Shown: positions 1 through 5,981 of the stretch, piece after piece | How positions within the stretch are numbered: the first letter of the stretch is position 1 | Layout of the letters: each line of letters starts with the position of its first letter | The notes under the pieces: generated by a model | Told to the model about the DNA's origin: nothing | Databases searched by the model: none | The model's input: the letters and a program-made list of their open reading frames with translations, nothing else | Origin: an uncultured Clostridia bacterium | GTDB lineage: Bacteria; Bacillota_A; Clostridia; Christensenellales; CAG-138 | NCBI GenBank assembly: GCA_946623765.1 | Contig: CAMORL010000016.1 | Location: 1 to 18,118, forward strand | DNA: 18,118 nucleotides | Reading direction: 5' to 3' | Translations under genes and position numbers: made by a program

Positions 1-6
1 TTGTTC

Positions 7-204
7 TTACAGACCGTAGCGCTTCTTGAAGCGATCTACTCGTCCGCCGCTGTCGACCAGCTTCTGACGGCCCGTGAAAAACGGGTGGCATTTGCTGCAG
101 ATTTCGACCTTCAGCTCGCCCTTGGTGGAGCCGGTAAGGAAGGTCTCGCCGCAGGCACAGCGCACGACCGCTTCGCCGTAAGACGGATGAATATTTTTCT
201 TCAT
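7..204 (-). CDS. rpmE: 50S ribosomal protein bL31, zinc-binding type
   Basis: Structural protein of the large ribosomal subunit, 65 residues, full length for the family. The start (MKKNIHP) and the end ([13 protein letters not shown]) are typical bL31 sequences. Four cysteines at 16, 18, 36 and 39 form the zinc site, so this is the cysteine-containing form, not the cysteine-free paralogue used in zinc starvation. The start is supported by a Shine-Dalgarno AAGGAG at 214-219, nine bases before the ATG. The gene lies 97 bases downstream of rho, the usual order in Bacillota, and has its own promoter (246-273), so it need not depend on rho transcription. A 12-base palindrome sits between that promoter and the ribosome binding site. 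Confidence 0.97.
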   Translation of the reverse strand: MKKNIHPSYGEAVVRCACGETFLTGSTKGELKVEICSKCHPFFTGRQKLVDSGGRVDRFKKRYGL

Positions 205-225
205 GTATTATCACTCCTTCGTCGT

Positions 226-237
226 GTAATGCATTAC
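226..237. repeat. Perfect 12-bp palindrome in rpmE leader
   Basis: GTAATGCATTAC reads the same on both strands. It lies just after the predicted rpmE transcription start (about position 239) and before the Shine-Dalgarno. It could be a repressor operator or a small leader hairpin. The half-sites GTAAT/ATTAC resemble the core of Zur boxes, but with a two-base centre instead of one. About four 12-bp palindromes are expected by chance in 18 kb, so position is the main argument. Confidence 0.4.
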
Positions 238-245
238 CAACGGCT

Positions 246-273
246 ATTATACCATGCTGTTTGAAAAAAGCAA
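246..273 (-). promoter_or_regulatory. sigma-A-type promoter of rpmE
   Basis: Read on the minus strand: -35 TTGCTT (268-273), 16-base spacer, perfect -10 TATAAT (246-251). Predicted start near 239 gives a leader of about 35 bases before the rpmE ATG. It allows rpmE to be expressed apart from rho. Confidence 0.8.
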
Positions 274-297
274 GATAAATTTTTCTATTTTTCAAAC
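259..297. repeat. AT-rich inverted repeat in rho-rpmE gap
   Basis: Arms GTTTGAAAAA (259-268) and TTTTTCAAAC (288-297) are exact reverse complements around a 19-base loop. The inner arm overlaps the rpmE -35 element. The stem is A/T-rich and is not followed by a clean T run after rho, so it is a poor intrinsic terminator. It might mark a binding site or slow polymerase at the rho 3' end. Confidence 0.3.
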
Positions 298-301
298 TTT
301 T

Positions 302-2011
302 TTATTGGCCGTAGCGGTTCTGCTGTCCGTGATTGGAGGTGAAACCTTCCTTTTCGAAGATGCGAACCCAATCCTTCAGACGAATGAGAAAATCTTCGTT
401 GTTTAAGGTTTTATCCATCATATTGACGAGGTTTTCGGTTACGTCACCGGTCCCGCCGTTTGCAAGCATCTTCCGCAGCATGCGTACACCGTCAAGCTCG
501 GTTCTGGACAGAAGGAGATCGTCTCTGCGCGTGCCGGATTTATAGACGTCGATCGCAGGGAAGATGCGCTTTTCGGAAAGTCTGCGGTCGAGGTGAATCT
601 CCATATTGCCGGTACCCTTGAATTCCTCGTAGACGATGTCGTCCATTCGGCTGCCGGTTTCGACGAGTGCCGTCGCGATCACGGTCAGACTGCCTCCGTT
701 TTCGATATTGCGTGCCGCGCCGAAAAAGCGTTTCGGCTTGTGCAGCGCACCGGGATCCATACCGCCGGAAAGCGTTCTGCCTGTCGGCGGAATGACAAGG
801 TTATAAGCGCGTGTGAGACGCGTCAGCGAGTCCAGAAGGATCACGACATCCCGTCCGTCCTCCACAAGGCGCATGGCGCGTTCCTGCACCATTTCGGCAA
901 TGCGTGTATGATGTTCGGGGAGTTCGTCAAACGTGGAGGCTACAACTTCGCCTTTGATGCTGCGCCGCATATCGGTGACTTCTTCGGGACGCTCGTCGAT
1001 AAGCAGTACGATAAGATGCGTATCGGGATAGTTCTCGGTAATACCGTTTGCTATCTGCTTCAAGAGCGTCGTTTTACCGGCTTTTGGCTGAGATACGATC
1101 ATGGCGCGCTGTCCTTTTCCGATCGGAGCGATCAGGTCGATAAGACGAACGGAGAGATTGTTGACGCGTCCCGGCGTTTCGAGCGTATAGCGTTCGTTCG
1201 GGAAGATGGGGACGAGATCCTCGTAATTGATGCGGTTCTGCGCATTTTCGTCCGGATCCTTGCCGTTGACACGGTCCACAAACAAGAGAGCTTCATATTT
1301 GTCACCTTCGCGGCGCGCACGTGTGCGACCTTCCACAAAATCGCCGTTTTTGAGATTGCAGCGCCGAATCTGAGCATTTGCGACATAAACGTCGTTCGGA
1401 CCGGCGTCGTAGTTGGAAACGCGGAGGAACCCATAGCCCTCCATAATCTCCAGTACGCCTGCCGCCGTTCCCGTTTCGGGAAGCTGTACCGGCTCAGCGG
1501 GCTTTTCGGATTTCTGATCGTTGTCGGGTGAATGATACTGCGGACGGTTTCCCTGACGATAATTGCGATTCTGATTCTGACGTCCGTTCTGCTGACGGTA
1601 ATTGCTGCGGGGATAACGGTTCCGCTGTTCTCCGTTGGTATGGTCCTGTGCCTTTTCGGATTCGTCAGCCGGCCCTTTGGACTGCTCGGTATGCGGCTCG
1701 GTCGAACCCAGGGGTTGATCGGACGGCTGCTCCGGCAAAGAAACAGAGTCTTCCGGCAGAGGCTTTTCGGGCTCGGAAACTGCAGCTTTCGCAGGACGTC
1801 CTCGTTTTTTAAGTTGTGGTTTTTCTTCTGCAGGGGATTCTTCGGCTTTTTCTTTTGCAGGTCTGCCGCGCTTTTTCTTTTCAGGTGCGGGAGCCTGCAG
1901 CATTTCGATCAGCTGTGCTTTTTTATATTTTCGATAAGAGGGAATACCGTGCTGTTTAGAAAGATTGTACAGCTCGTTAATCGTCAATGCTTCCAATTCG
2001 GTTTGATTCAC
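302..2011 (-). CDS. rho: Transcription termination factor Rho with disordered insertion
   Basis: Hexameric RNA-dependent ATPase that releases transcripts from RNA polymerase. It has 569 residues against about 420 for the minimal form. Residues 1-40 are the Rho_N helical domain. Residues 41-180 are a low-complexity insertion with two KKRGRPAK motifs (46-53, 68-75) and an Asn/Gln/Arg/Tyr-rich stretch (about 126-166). Residues 183-250 are the cold-shock-like primary RNA-binding domain. The ATPase core has Walker A QPKAGKTT (308-315), Walker B VILLDS with Asp394, the Q-loop region [10 protein letters not shown] (411-420) and GTGN (466-469). The start is GTG, chosen because it opens the conserved Rho_N domain and GGAGG lies six bases upstream (2018-2022). 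Divergent from yabP; rpmE follows. Confidence 0.98.
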   Translation of the reverse strand: MNQTELEALTINELYNLSKQHGIPSYRKYKKAQLIEMLQAPAPEKKKRGRPAKEKAEESPAEEKPQLKKRGRPAKAAVSEPEKPLPEDSVSLPEQPSDQPLGSTEPHTEQSKGPADESEKAQDHTNGEQRNRYPRSNYRQQNGRQNQNRNYRQGNRPQYHSPDNDQKSEKPAEPVQLPETGTAAGVLEIMEGYGFLRVSNYDAGPNDVYVANAQIRRCNLKNGDFVEGRTRARREGDKYEALLFVDRVNGKDPDENAQNRINYEDLVPIFPNERYTLETPGRVNNLSVRLIDLIAPIGKGQRAMIVSQPKAGKTTLLKQIANGITENYPDTHLIVLLIDERPEEVTDMRRSIKGEVVASTFDELPEHHTRIAEMVQERAMRLVEDGRDVVILLDSLTRLTRAYNLVIPPTGRTLSGGMDPGALHKPKRFFGAARNIENGGSLTVIATALVETGSRMDDIVYEEFKGTGNMEIHLDRRLSEKRIFPAIDVYKSGTRRDDLLLSRTELDGVRMLRKMLANGGTGDVTENLVNMMDKTLNNEDFLIRLKDWVRIFEKEGFTSNHGQQNRYGQ

Positions 2012-2089
2012 AAAATGCCTCCGATGTACAATTGATTTAGTTGTGGGATGGATAAAAGAAAATATGAAAGAACGGATTGACTGATACTT

Positions 2090-2118
2090 ATTTTATGGGC
2101 ATAAAAAAGACTTGTCAA
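2090..2118 (-). promoter_or_regulatory. sigma-A promoter of rho
   Basis: Minus strand: consensus -35 TTGACA (2113-2118), 17-base spacer, -10 TAAAAT (2090-2095). Predicted start near 2083 gives a leader of about 70 bases before the GTG of rho. Strong match and ideal spacing. Confidence 0.85.
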
Positions 2119-2179
2119 GCGTTTCGACAAAAATAGCGAAGTTTCGTTTCCGATTTTTGCGTAGAAACAGAAAGCGGTG

Positions 2180-2187
2180 CATACAAT
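2180..2187 (+). promoter_or_regulatory. Sporulation-type (sigma-E-like) -10 element of yabP
   Basis: CATACAAT matches the -10 consensus of mother-cell sporulation sigma factors E and K. It lies 25 bases before the yabP ATG, which would place the start just upstream of the GGAGGT. The -35 region (GTAGAAA around 2161-2167) is only a weak match. The call is supported by yabP being a mother-cell sporulation gene in Bacillus subtilis. Confidence 0.55.
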
Positions 2188-2200
2188 GCATCGAAGACAG

Positions 2201-2206
2201 GGAGGT
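2201..2206 (+). promoter_or_regulatory. Ribosome binding site fixing the yabP start
   Basis: GGAGGT six bases before the ATG at 2213. The reading frame is open upstream to a GTG at 2177, but that codon overlaps the presumed -10 element and has no ribosome binding site, so 2213 is the start. Confidence 0.85.
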
Positions 2207-2212
2207 GTCTGT

Positions 2213-2497
2213 ATGGAAAAACATGAAAAGGAATTAATGCAGCCTTCCGCCCACAGTATTCTGATCGAAGGGCGCAGGAAGATGCGGATCACCGGTGTGG
2301 TGGATGTAGAAAGCTTCCAGGAGGATGAAATGACGGTTCTCACGCAGGCGGGAACGCTCACCATCTGGGGTGAGGGACTGAAGCTCGGCAAGCTGAACCC
2401 GGAAGACGGGCAGGTTCTTCTGGAGGGAAACATTGCTTCGATCGAATATGAACAGCCGGAACCGGAACGCCGTCCGTTCTTTTTCAAACACAAATGA
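2213..2497 (+). CDS. yabP: Sporulation protein YabP
   Basis: Member of the YabP/YqfC family of small sporulation proteins made in the mother cell and linked to forespore coat and cortex assembly. It has 94 residues. The core, residues 15-80, shows the family pattern: SILIEGRRK, ITGVVDVESFQEDEM, then TLTIWGEGLKLGKLNPEDG and a closing EGNIASIEY. A short acidic/proline stretch and a basic FFFKHK end follow. No signal peptide or membrane helix is seen. The stop overlaps the yabQ start (ATGA at 2494-2497), so the two are translationally coupled. The S4-domain gene yabO that often precedes yabP is absent; the divergent upstream neighbour is rho. Confidence 0.9.
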   Translation: MEKHEKELMQPSAHSILIEGRRKMRITGVVDVESFQEDEMTVLTQAGTLTIWGEGLKLGKLNPEDGQVLLEGNIASIEYEQPEPERRPFFFKHK

Positions 2498-2799
2498 TCG
2501 ACGTTTTCGCACAGCCTTATGAAGCGCTGCTGCTCTTTCATGGAGGCGCTGTTGCAGGGCTTTGTTATCTGCTGCTTCGAATTGTACGGACACGCTTCAA
2601 ATCAAAGATCGTTTTGCATCTGTGCGATGCTGTATTTGTCGCTGTTATGTTTGCACTTCTCGCGGGGTATCTCTACGCGGCGAATTACGGATCGATGCGC
2701 GGATTCCTTCTCGCAGCTTATTTTGCAGGGTTTATAATGTTCTACTTGCTGTTTGCACCGTTATTTGCAAGAATATCACAAAAAATCTGCAAAATATAG
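2494..2799 (+). CDS. yabQ: Spore cortex biosynthesis protein YabQ
   Basis: Small integral membrane protein of the YabQ family, needed for spore cortex formation in Bacillus subtilis. It has 101 residues with about three hydrophobic segments (roughly 11-30, 42-62 and 70-91). The N-terminus (DVFAQPYEALLLFHGGAVAG) fits the usual YabQ opening, and basic residues between segments 1 and 2 suit a cytoplasmic loop. It starts inside the yabP stop codon (ATGA), giving a coupled pair probably read from the sporulation-type promoter. Assignment rests on topology, size and the yabP-yabQ-divIC gene order as well as sequence likeness, since the family diverges quickly. Confidence 0.82.
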   Translation: MIDVFAQPYEALLLFHGGAVAGLCYLLLRIVRTRFKSKIVLHLCDAVFVAVMFALLAGYLYAANYGSMRGFLLAAYFAGFIMFYLLFAPLFARISQKICKI

Positions 2800-2810
2800 G
2801 TTCCGTTTTG

Positions 2811-2823
2811 GCAGATCATCTGC
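2811..2823. repeat. Inverted repeat filling the divIC promoter spacer
   Basis: GCAGATCATCTGC is a perfect inverted repeat with a single central base. It directly abuts the -10 hexamer TATACT (2824-2829). In that place a bound dimeric regulator would block RNA polymerase. No T run follows, so it is not a terminator of yabQ. Confidence 0.4.
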
Positions 2824-2829
2824 TATACT
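2821..2829 (+). promoter_or_regulatory. Extended -10 promoter touching the divIC start
   Basis: TGCTATACT is an extended -10 (TGN plus TATACT at 2824-2829). The hexamer at the -35 position with a 17-base spacer, TTCCGT (2801-2806), is poor, as is common for extended -10 promoters. Six bases separate the hexamer from the divIC ATG, so transcription would begin at the start codon itself. Confidence 0.55.
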
Positions 2830-2835
2830 GTACGC

Positions 2836-3156
2836 ATGGAACGTCCGTCCAAAAGAATCGTAAGAACGATTCGGTTCAAATTGATACATTTTATTCTTGT
2901 ATTGATCGCCTGTGTGATCATTCTGTTTGTTGTACTGATTCCGCAGAGGATCCGGATTCATTCCGCACGCGACGAATACAATGCGCGCGTCGAAGAACTG
3001 AACCAAACAAAACGAACCTATGCGCAGGAACGCGAGAATCTGCAGTTTATGCGCACGGACACATACAAGATTCAACAAGGTATGATCAAATATGGATGGC
3101 ACTATCAGGAAGATAAAATCATTCTTGACGACAGTGCGGTATCGGTGGCAGAATGA
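2836..3156 (+). CDS. divIC: Septum formation initiator, DivIC/FtsB family
   Basis: Bitopic membrane protein of the divisome that pairs with FtsL and DivIB at the septum. It has 106 residues: a basic cytoplasmic N-terminus (1-20), one membrane helix (about 20-40), then a charged coiled coil (about 43-80) and a short extracellular tail. The order yabP-yabQ-divIC matches Bacillus. There is no Shine-Dalgarno in the 36 bases between the yabQ stop and this ATG. Instead TATACT lies exactly six bases upstream, suggesting a leaderless mRNA. Its own promoter makes sense because division is needed in growing cells while yabPQ is sporulation-specific. The 3' end overlaps the next gene by four bases (ATGA). 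Confidence 0.88.
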   Translation: MERPSKRIVRTIRFKLIHFILVLIACVIILFVVLIPQRIRIHSARDEYNARVEELNQTKRTYAQERENLQFMRTDTYKIQQGMIKYGWHYQEDKIILDDSAVSVAE

Positions 3157-4022
3157 AACCCGCAATTGCAGTAATAGATATCGGCAGCAACTCCGTGCGG
3201 CTGATGACGGCGGGAACGGAGTCCGCCAAAGTGCGCGCAATCCGCAAGGTCCTGTGCACAACGCGCCTTGCCAAAGGGATTGATGAGACAGGCATGCTTT
3301 CGGAGGATCGTGTGGAAGCCACCGTGGAAGCAATTGCGCAGTATCGACAAATTGCAGACGAATTGCAGGTACCGGTGATAGCCTATGCGACAAGCGCGGT
3401 TCGCGATGCAAAAAACAGGGATGCATTCGTTTCGTATGTACGTGAGAGAACCGGCGTTTCCGTTCGTGTTCTTTCGGGAGAGGAAGAGGGTAACTATGCG
3501 TTTTCCGCCGTAACGGGCGGCGCTGGAACGGTCTTCGATATCGGCGGAGGCAGTTTTCAGATCGTTACAAAAGAACGCTCGCTGAGCTTTCCGTGCGGCT
3601 GTGTTCGTGCCAAAGAGCAATGCGACGACAATAATCCTGAAATTTTGTCGGACAGGCTGTTTGCATGGATTGATGACCATGCCGATGTTCCCGATCATGT
3701 GCCGGCGCCGGTTTACGGCGTGGGCGGAACGATCACATCGATCGGTGCGCTGCTTGCCATGCAAACTTTATTCGATCCGAAACGACTGTCGACCGTTACG
3801 CTTCCGAAACTGGATTCGCTTTTGAAATCGCTGTCAAAGCTGTCGGAGGCGGAACGCATGCGTCATCCGCTGCTCTTGAAACGCGGCGACGTCATTTTGC
3901 AGGGCGCAGCCATTTTGAAATATATGATGCTTCATACGCACACGGAAACCGTGATTCCGTCGGACAGAGACGGGATGGAGGGGATCGCCGAAGCGTATCT
4001 TCGTGAACAGGGAAGCATCTGA
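3153..4022 (+). CDS. Ppx/GppA-family phosphatase (exopolyphosphatase-like)
   Basis: Member of the ASKHA-fold Ppx/GppA family, which hydrolyses polyphosphate or guanosine pentaphosphate. It has 289 residues, the short form with only the two actin-like lobes and no C-terminal HD region. Motifs: phosphate loop DIGSNSVRL (9-17), ATSAVRDAKN (79-88), SGEEE (108-112) with the likely catalytic Glu, DIGGGS (129-134), YGVGGT in the second lobe, and a C-terminal DRDGMEGIAEAY like the family's usual ending. It starts within the divIC stop codon (ATGA), so translation is coupled. Substrate cannot be told from sequence. In this position many clostridia have an S1-domain gene, which is absent here. Confidence 0.88.
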   Translation: MKPAIAVIDIGSNSVRLMTAGTESAKVRAIRKVLCTTRLAKGIDETGMLSEDRVEATVEAIAQYRQIADELQVPVIAYATSAVRDAKNRDAFVSYVRERTGVSVRVLSGEEEGNYAFSAVTGGAGTVFDIGGGSFQIVTKERSLSFPCGCVRAKEQCDDNNPEILSDRLFAWIDDHADVPDHVPAPVYGVGGTITSIGALLAMQTLFDPKRLSTVTLPKLDSLLKSLSKLSEAERMRHPLLLKRGDVILQGAAILKYMMLHTHTETVIPSDRDGMEGIAEAYLREQGSI

Positions 4023-4039
4023 CCGGTGGAGGGAGTTAT

Positions 4040-4345
4040 ATGAAGGATAACGAAAGAATCTGGAAGATCATGGAGATCGTTCTCGGAGTGATCGGCGCAG
4101 CACTTTTGGTGACAATACTTGTTCTGCGGCTGATGGGAAAGAACGTTACTGTTTTTACCTACATGATTGTCGGCGTCGTAATCCTGTTTTTGATTGCCGA
4201 CGAATTTGCGAGATCGATTCGCAGAAAACACGAAAAGGAACAAAAGAAGGAAGAATCTGACCATTCCGGAACAGAAGACCCCAAAACATCGCTTCCGAAA
4301 GATGCGTTCGATTTTGAATCGGAATCGAAGAAGGAGCATCTGTGA
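4040..4345 (+). CDS. Small two-helix membrane protein, unknown
   Basis: Not recognised. It has 101 residues: a short charged N-terminus, two hydrophobic segments (about 12-31 and 36-53) joined by a short basic turn, then a highly charged cytoplasmic-type tail rich in Lys, Glu and Asp (about 57-101) that looks disordered. A strong GGAGGGAG (4028-4035) precedes the ATG. The end overlaps the next gene by four bases (GTGA), so it belongs to the same transcript as the phosphatase and the methyltransferase. It could be a small membrane anchor or assembly protein. The gene itself is well supported by its ribosome binding site and tight packing; the function is not. Confidence 0.75.
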   Translation: MKDNERIWKIMEIVLGVIGAALLVTILVLRLMGKNVTVFTYMIVGVVILFLIADEFARSIRRKHEKEQKKEESDHSGTEDPKTSLPKDAFDFESESKKEHL

Positions 4346-5151
4346 GCGCTGAAAAGTTTTTCGATCATATCGAATTGCTGCGCTGTCCTCATTGCGGGAC
4401 GGCGTTTTCGCATCGCGGTTCCTCTCTGCATTGTGAAAACGGGCACACCTTTGATCCGTCAAGAAAAGGGTATGTGAATTTTGTTCCGAATGCGGCGCAG
4501 AGCCGTTACGGAAAACAGCTGTTTGAATCGCGCAGGAGAATTCTGGAAGGCGGATTCTATGACAGCGTGATCGACGCCGTTCGGAACGCGATGCCGCTGA
4601 ATCCGGACGTTGTGCTGGATGCGGGATGCGGCGACGGCACGTTTACAAAAGCGCTGCAGGCGGGGACGACCTTCGGCTTGGACCTTTCCAAAGATGCGAT
4701 AAAGCTTGCAGCGAACGGGGGAGGGCCGATCCTTTGGGCGGTCGGTGACCTGACGCATATTCCGCTGAAGGACGATTCGACCGATTTGATACTGAACTTG
4801 TTCTCGCCTGCGCATTATGCGGAGTTTTCCCGTATTCTGAAGCGCAGCGGACGATTGATCAAGCTTGTTCCGCAGACGGGGTATCTCAAGGAGATTCGGG
4901 CGATGATGACAGATCGTCTGCGCAGTGAGACGTATTCCAATCACTCGGTCGTTTCGCTCCTGTCCGACCGTTTTCATTTGCTTGATCAAATCCGTATTTG
5001 CAGGGAATATCCGTTAACGCCGGGGCAGGCAAAGGACTTTTTGCATATGACGCCGTTGACATTCGGGACGGATCCGGAATCGCTCGATGCCGATGCGCTG
5101 CATTCCGTAACAATCGACGTCGAATTGCTGATCGCGGAAAAGAAATCATAA
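4342..5151 (+). CDS. rlmA: 23S rRNA (guanine-N1)-methyltransferase, RlmA family
   Basis: SAM-dependent enzyme that methylates a guanine at N1 in domain II of 23S rRNA (G745 in E. coli, G748 in many Gram-positives). It has 269 residues. The N-terminal zinc ribbon has Cys15, Cys18, Cys31 and His35 (CPHC...CENGH), followed by the family string FDPSRKGYVNFVPN (37-50). The Rossmann fold has motif I LDAGCGDGTF (92-101) and FGLDLSKDAI (111-120), then GDLTHIPLKDDSTD. MTPL (236-239) near the end is also conserved. The start is GTG with AAGGAG five bases upstream (4331-4336), overlapping the previous stop codon. Which guanine is modified is not decided by the sequence. Confidence 0.92.
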   Translation: MSAEKFFDHIELLRCPHCGTAFSHRGSSLHCENGHTFDPSRKGYVNFVPNAAQSRYGKQLFESRRRILEGGFYDSVIDAVRNAMPLNPDVVLDAGCGDGTFTKALQAGTTFGLDLSKDAIKLAANGGGPILWAVGDLTHIPLKDDSTDLILNLFSPAHYAEFSRILKRSGRLIKLVPQTGYLKEIRAMMTDRLRSETYSNHSVVSLLSDRFHLLDQIRICREYPLTPGQAKDFLHMTPLTFGTDPESLDADALHSVTIDVELLIAEKKS

Positions 5152-5178
5152 AAAACAGACGCAAATGCGTCTGTTTTT
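5151..5178. terminator. Bidirectional intrinsic terminator
   Basis: A 13-base inverted repeat, AAAAACAGACGCA and TGCGTCTGTTTTT, around a two-base centre, starting at the last base of the rlmA stop codon. Five Ts follow the stem on the plus strand, and the run of As gives Ts on the minus strand. It therefore serves both rlmA and the convergent peptidoglycan-binding gene. Confidence 0.92.
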
Positions 5179-5192
5179 ATATCTGTACGGAT

Positions 5193-5909
5193 TCAGCTGA
5201 CCTTGCGGATGTTCGCCTCGTGTTCAAGATCGGGCAGATGCAATACGTGTGAAAGACTGCCGGAAAAATAGATGCATGCATGGGAGACACCGTCCCATTG
5301 GATGGAAGCGGAGACCCACTGACCGTCCAGATCGAACAGGATCGCGCATTTATAAAAACTGTTGCTATTTCCGAGCCAATTTGTCAGCATGGTCAGCGCA
5401 GCGGTCCGGTCCTGAATCTGCAGCGGCAGATCCATTTCCGCATGGCTTTCACCGGATACAAACAGGAGTATCGCTTCTTCTCCGGTCGCGGCGTTTTTGA
5501 TTCGATAGGATTCGCCTGCCTTGAGTTTCGGCTGCACATCTTTCCATACGATCGGATTTCCCCTTTGAGCGATCGACCCCTGCGCAGAAAAACTCAAAGG
5601 AACATAAGCGTGAAATTCGACGCGCTTTGCGCCTCTGGAGAAGAGCGCATCCATGGTTTCCGCGCCTACGCTTCCGTCGCTCATCAGACCTGACGCCGCT
5701 TGGTAATCAACGACGGCAGTTCTTGTCACGGTACGGTAGCTCCCGGTAGGTTTATAGGAATAATACCCGAGATCGAACAGGCGTGTCTGAATACGGACGA
5801 TTTCTTCGCCCTTATCGCCTTGCTGTATGATCTTGTTGCTTTCATCCGCCTGCACGCCGAAGAACGGTATCAGAAGCAGGATCAGAAGGATCGGAAGAAT
5901 TCGTTTCAT
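5193..5909 (-). CDS. Secreted peptidoglycan-binding domain protein
   Basis: Exported protein of 238 residues. A signal peptide (MKRILPILLILLLIPFFGVQA, about 1-21) is followed by a PG_binding_1 repeat (about 28-90: GDKGEEIVRIQTRLFDLGYY, then TRTAVVDYQAASGL and GSVGAETMDALF). The C-terminal half (about 100-235) has WKDVQPKLKAGESYRIKNAATGE and then DGQWVSASI and YFSGSLSH. From memory this resembles a domain of other clostridial peptidoglycan-binding proteins in which FxGSxTHG and a later His are conserved. Here the motif reads FSGSLSHV with EHE further on, so a catalytic role is doubtful. There is no Shine-Dalgarno; TATACT lies six bases before the ATG. Divergent from the small zinc protein. Confidence 0.82.
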   Translation of the reverse strand: MKRILPILLILLLIPFFGVQADESNKIIQQGDKGEEIVRIQTRLFDLGYYSYKPTGSYRTVTRTAVVDYQAASGLMSDGSVGAETMDALFSRGAKRVEFHAYVPLSFSAQGSIAQRGNPIVWKDVQPKLKAGESYRIKNAATGEEAILLFVSGESHAEMDLPLQIQDRTAALTMLTNWLGNSNSFYKCAILFDLDGQWVSASIQWDGVSHACIYFSGSLSHVLHLPDLEHEANIRKVS

Positions 5910-5915
5910 AACAAT

Positions 5916-5944
5916 AGTATATCATGCTTGCGCAAGCTTGAAAA
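5916..5944 (-). promoter_or_regulatory. Promoter touching the peptidoglycan-binding gene start
   Basis: Minus strand: -35 TTTTCA (5939-5944), 17-base spacer, -10 TATACT (5916-5921). The ATG (5907-5909) begins six bases further on, where transcription would start. The same element pair and spacing occurs before recX and before the dockerin peptidase. Confidence 0.65.
5926..5937. repeat. Perfect 12-bp palindrome between divergent promoters
   Basis: GCTTGCGCAAGC lies inside the spacer of the minus-strand promoter and directly abuts the plus-strand -35 element. A regulator bound here would touch both promoters. Chance occurrence cannot be excluded. Confidence 0.4.
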
Positions 5945-5966
5945 GTGTTGTTTTGGATGCTACAAT
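5938..5966 (+). promoter_or_regulatory. sigma-A-type promoter of the small zinc protein
   Basis: -35 TTGAAA (5938-5943), 17-base spacer, -10 TACAAT (5961-5966). Predicted start near 5973, so the leader is very short and begins at about the Shine-Dalgarno GGAGGTGAT (5973-5981). The -35 bases are the same base pairs used, on the other strand, by the divergent promoter. Confidence 0.72.
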
Positions 5967-5981
5967 ATCGACGGAGGTGAT

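Noticed and set aside
593..1531. Long plus-strand open frame (312 codons) antisense to rho
   Set aside because: It overlaps the conserved rho gene completely, has no ribosome binding site and its translation resembles no known protein. It is a shadow of rho codon usage.
5700..5981. Upstream extension of the small zinc protein frame
   Set aside because: This part is antisense to the peptidoglycan-binding gene and runs across the promoter. The GGAGGTGAT at 5973-5981 places the start at 5982 or 5985.
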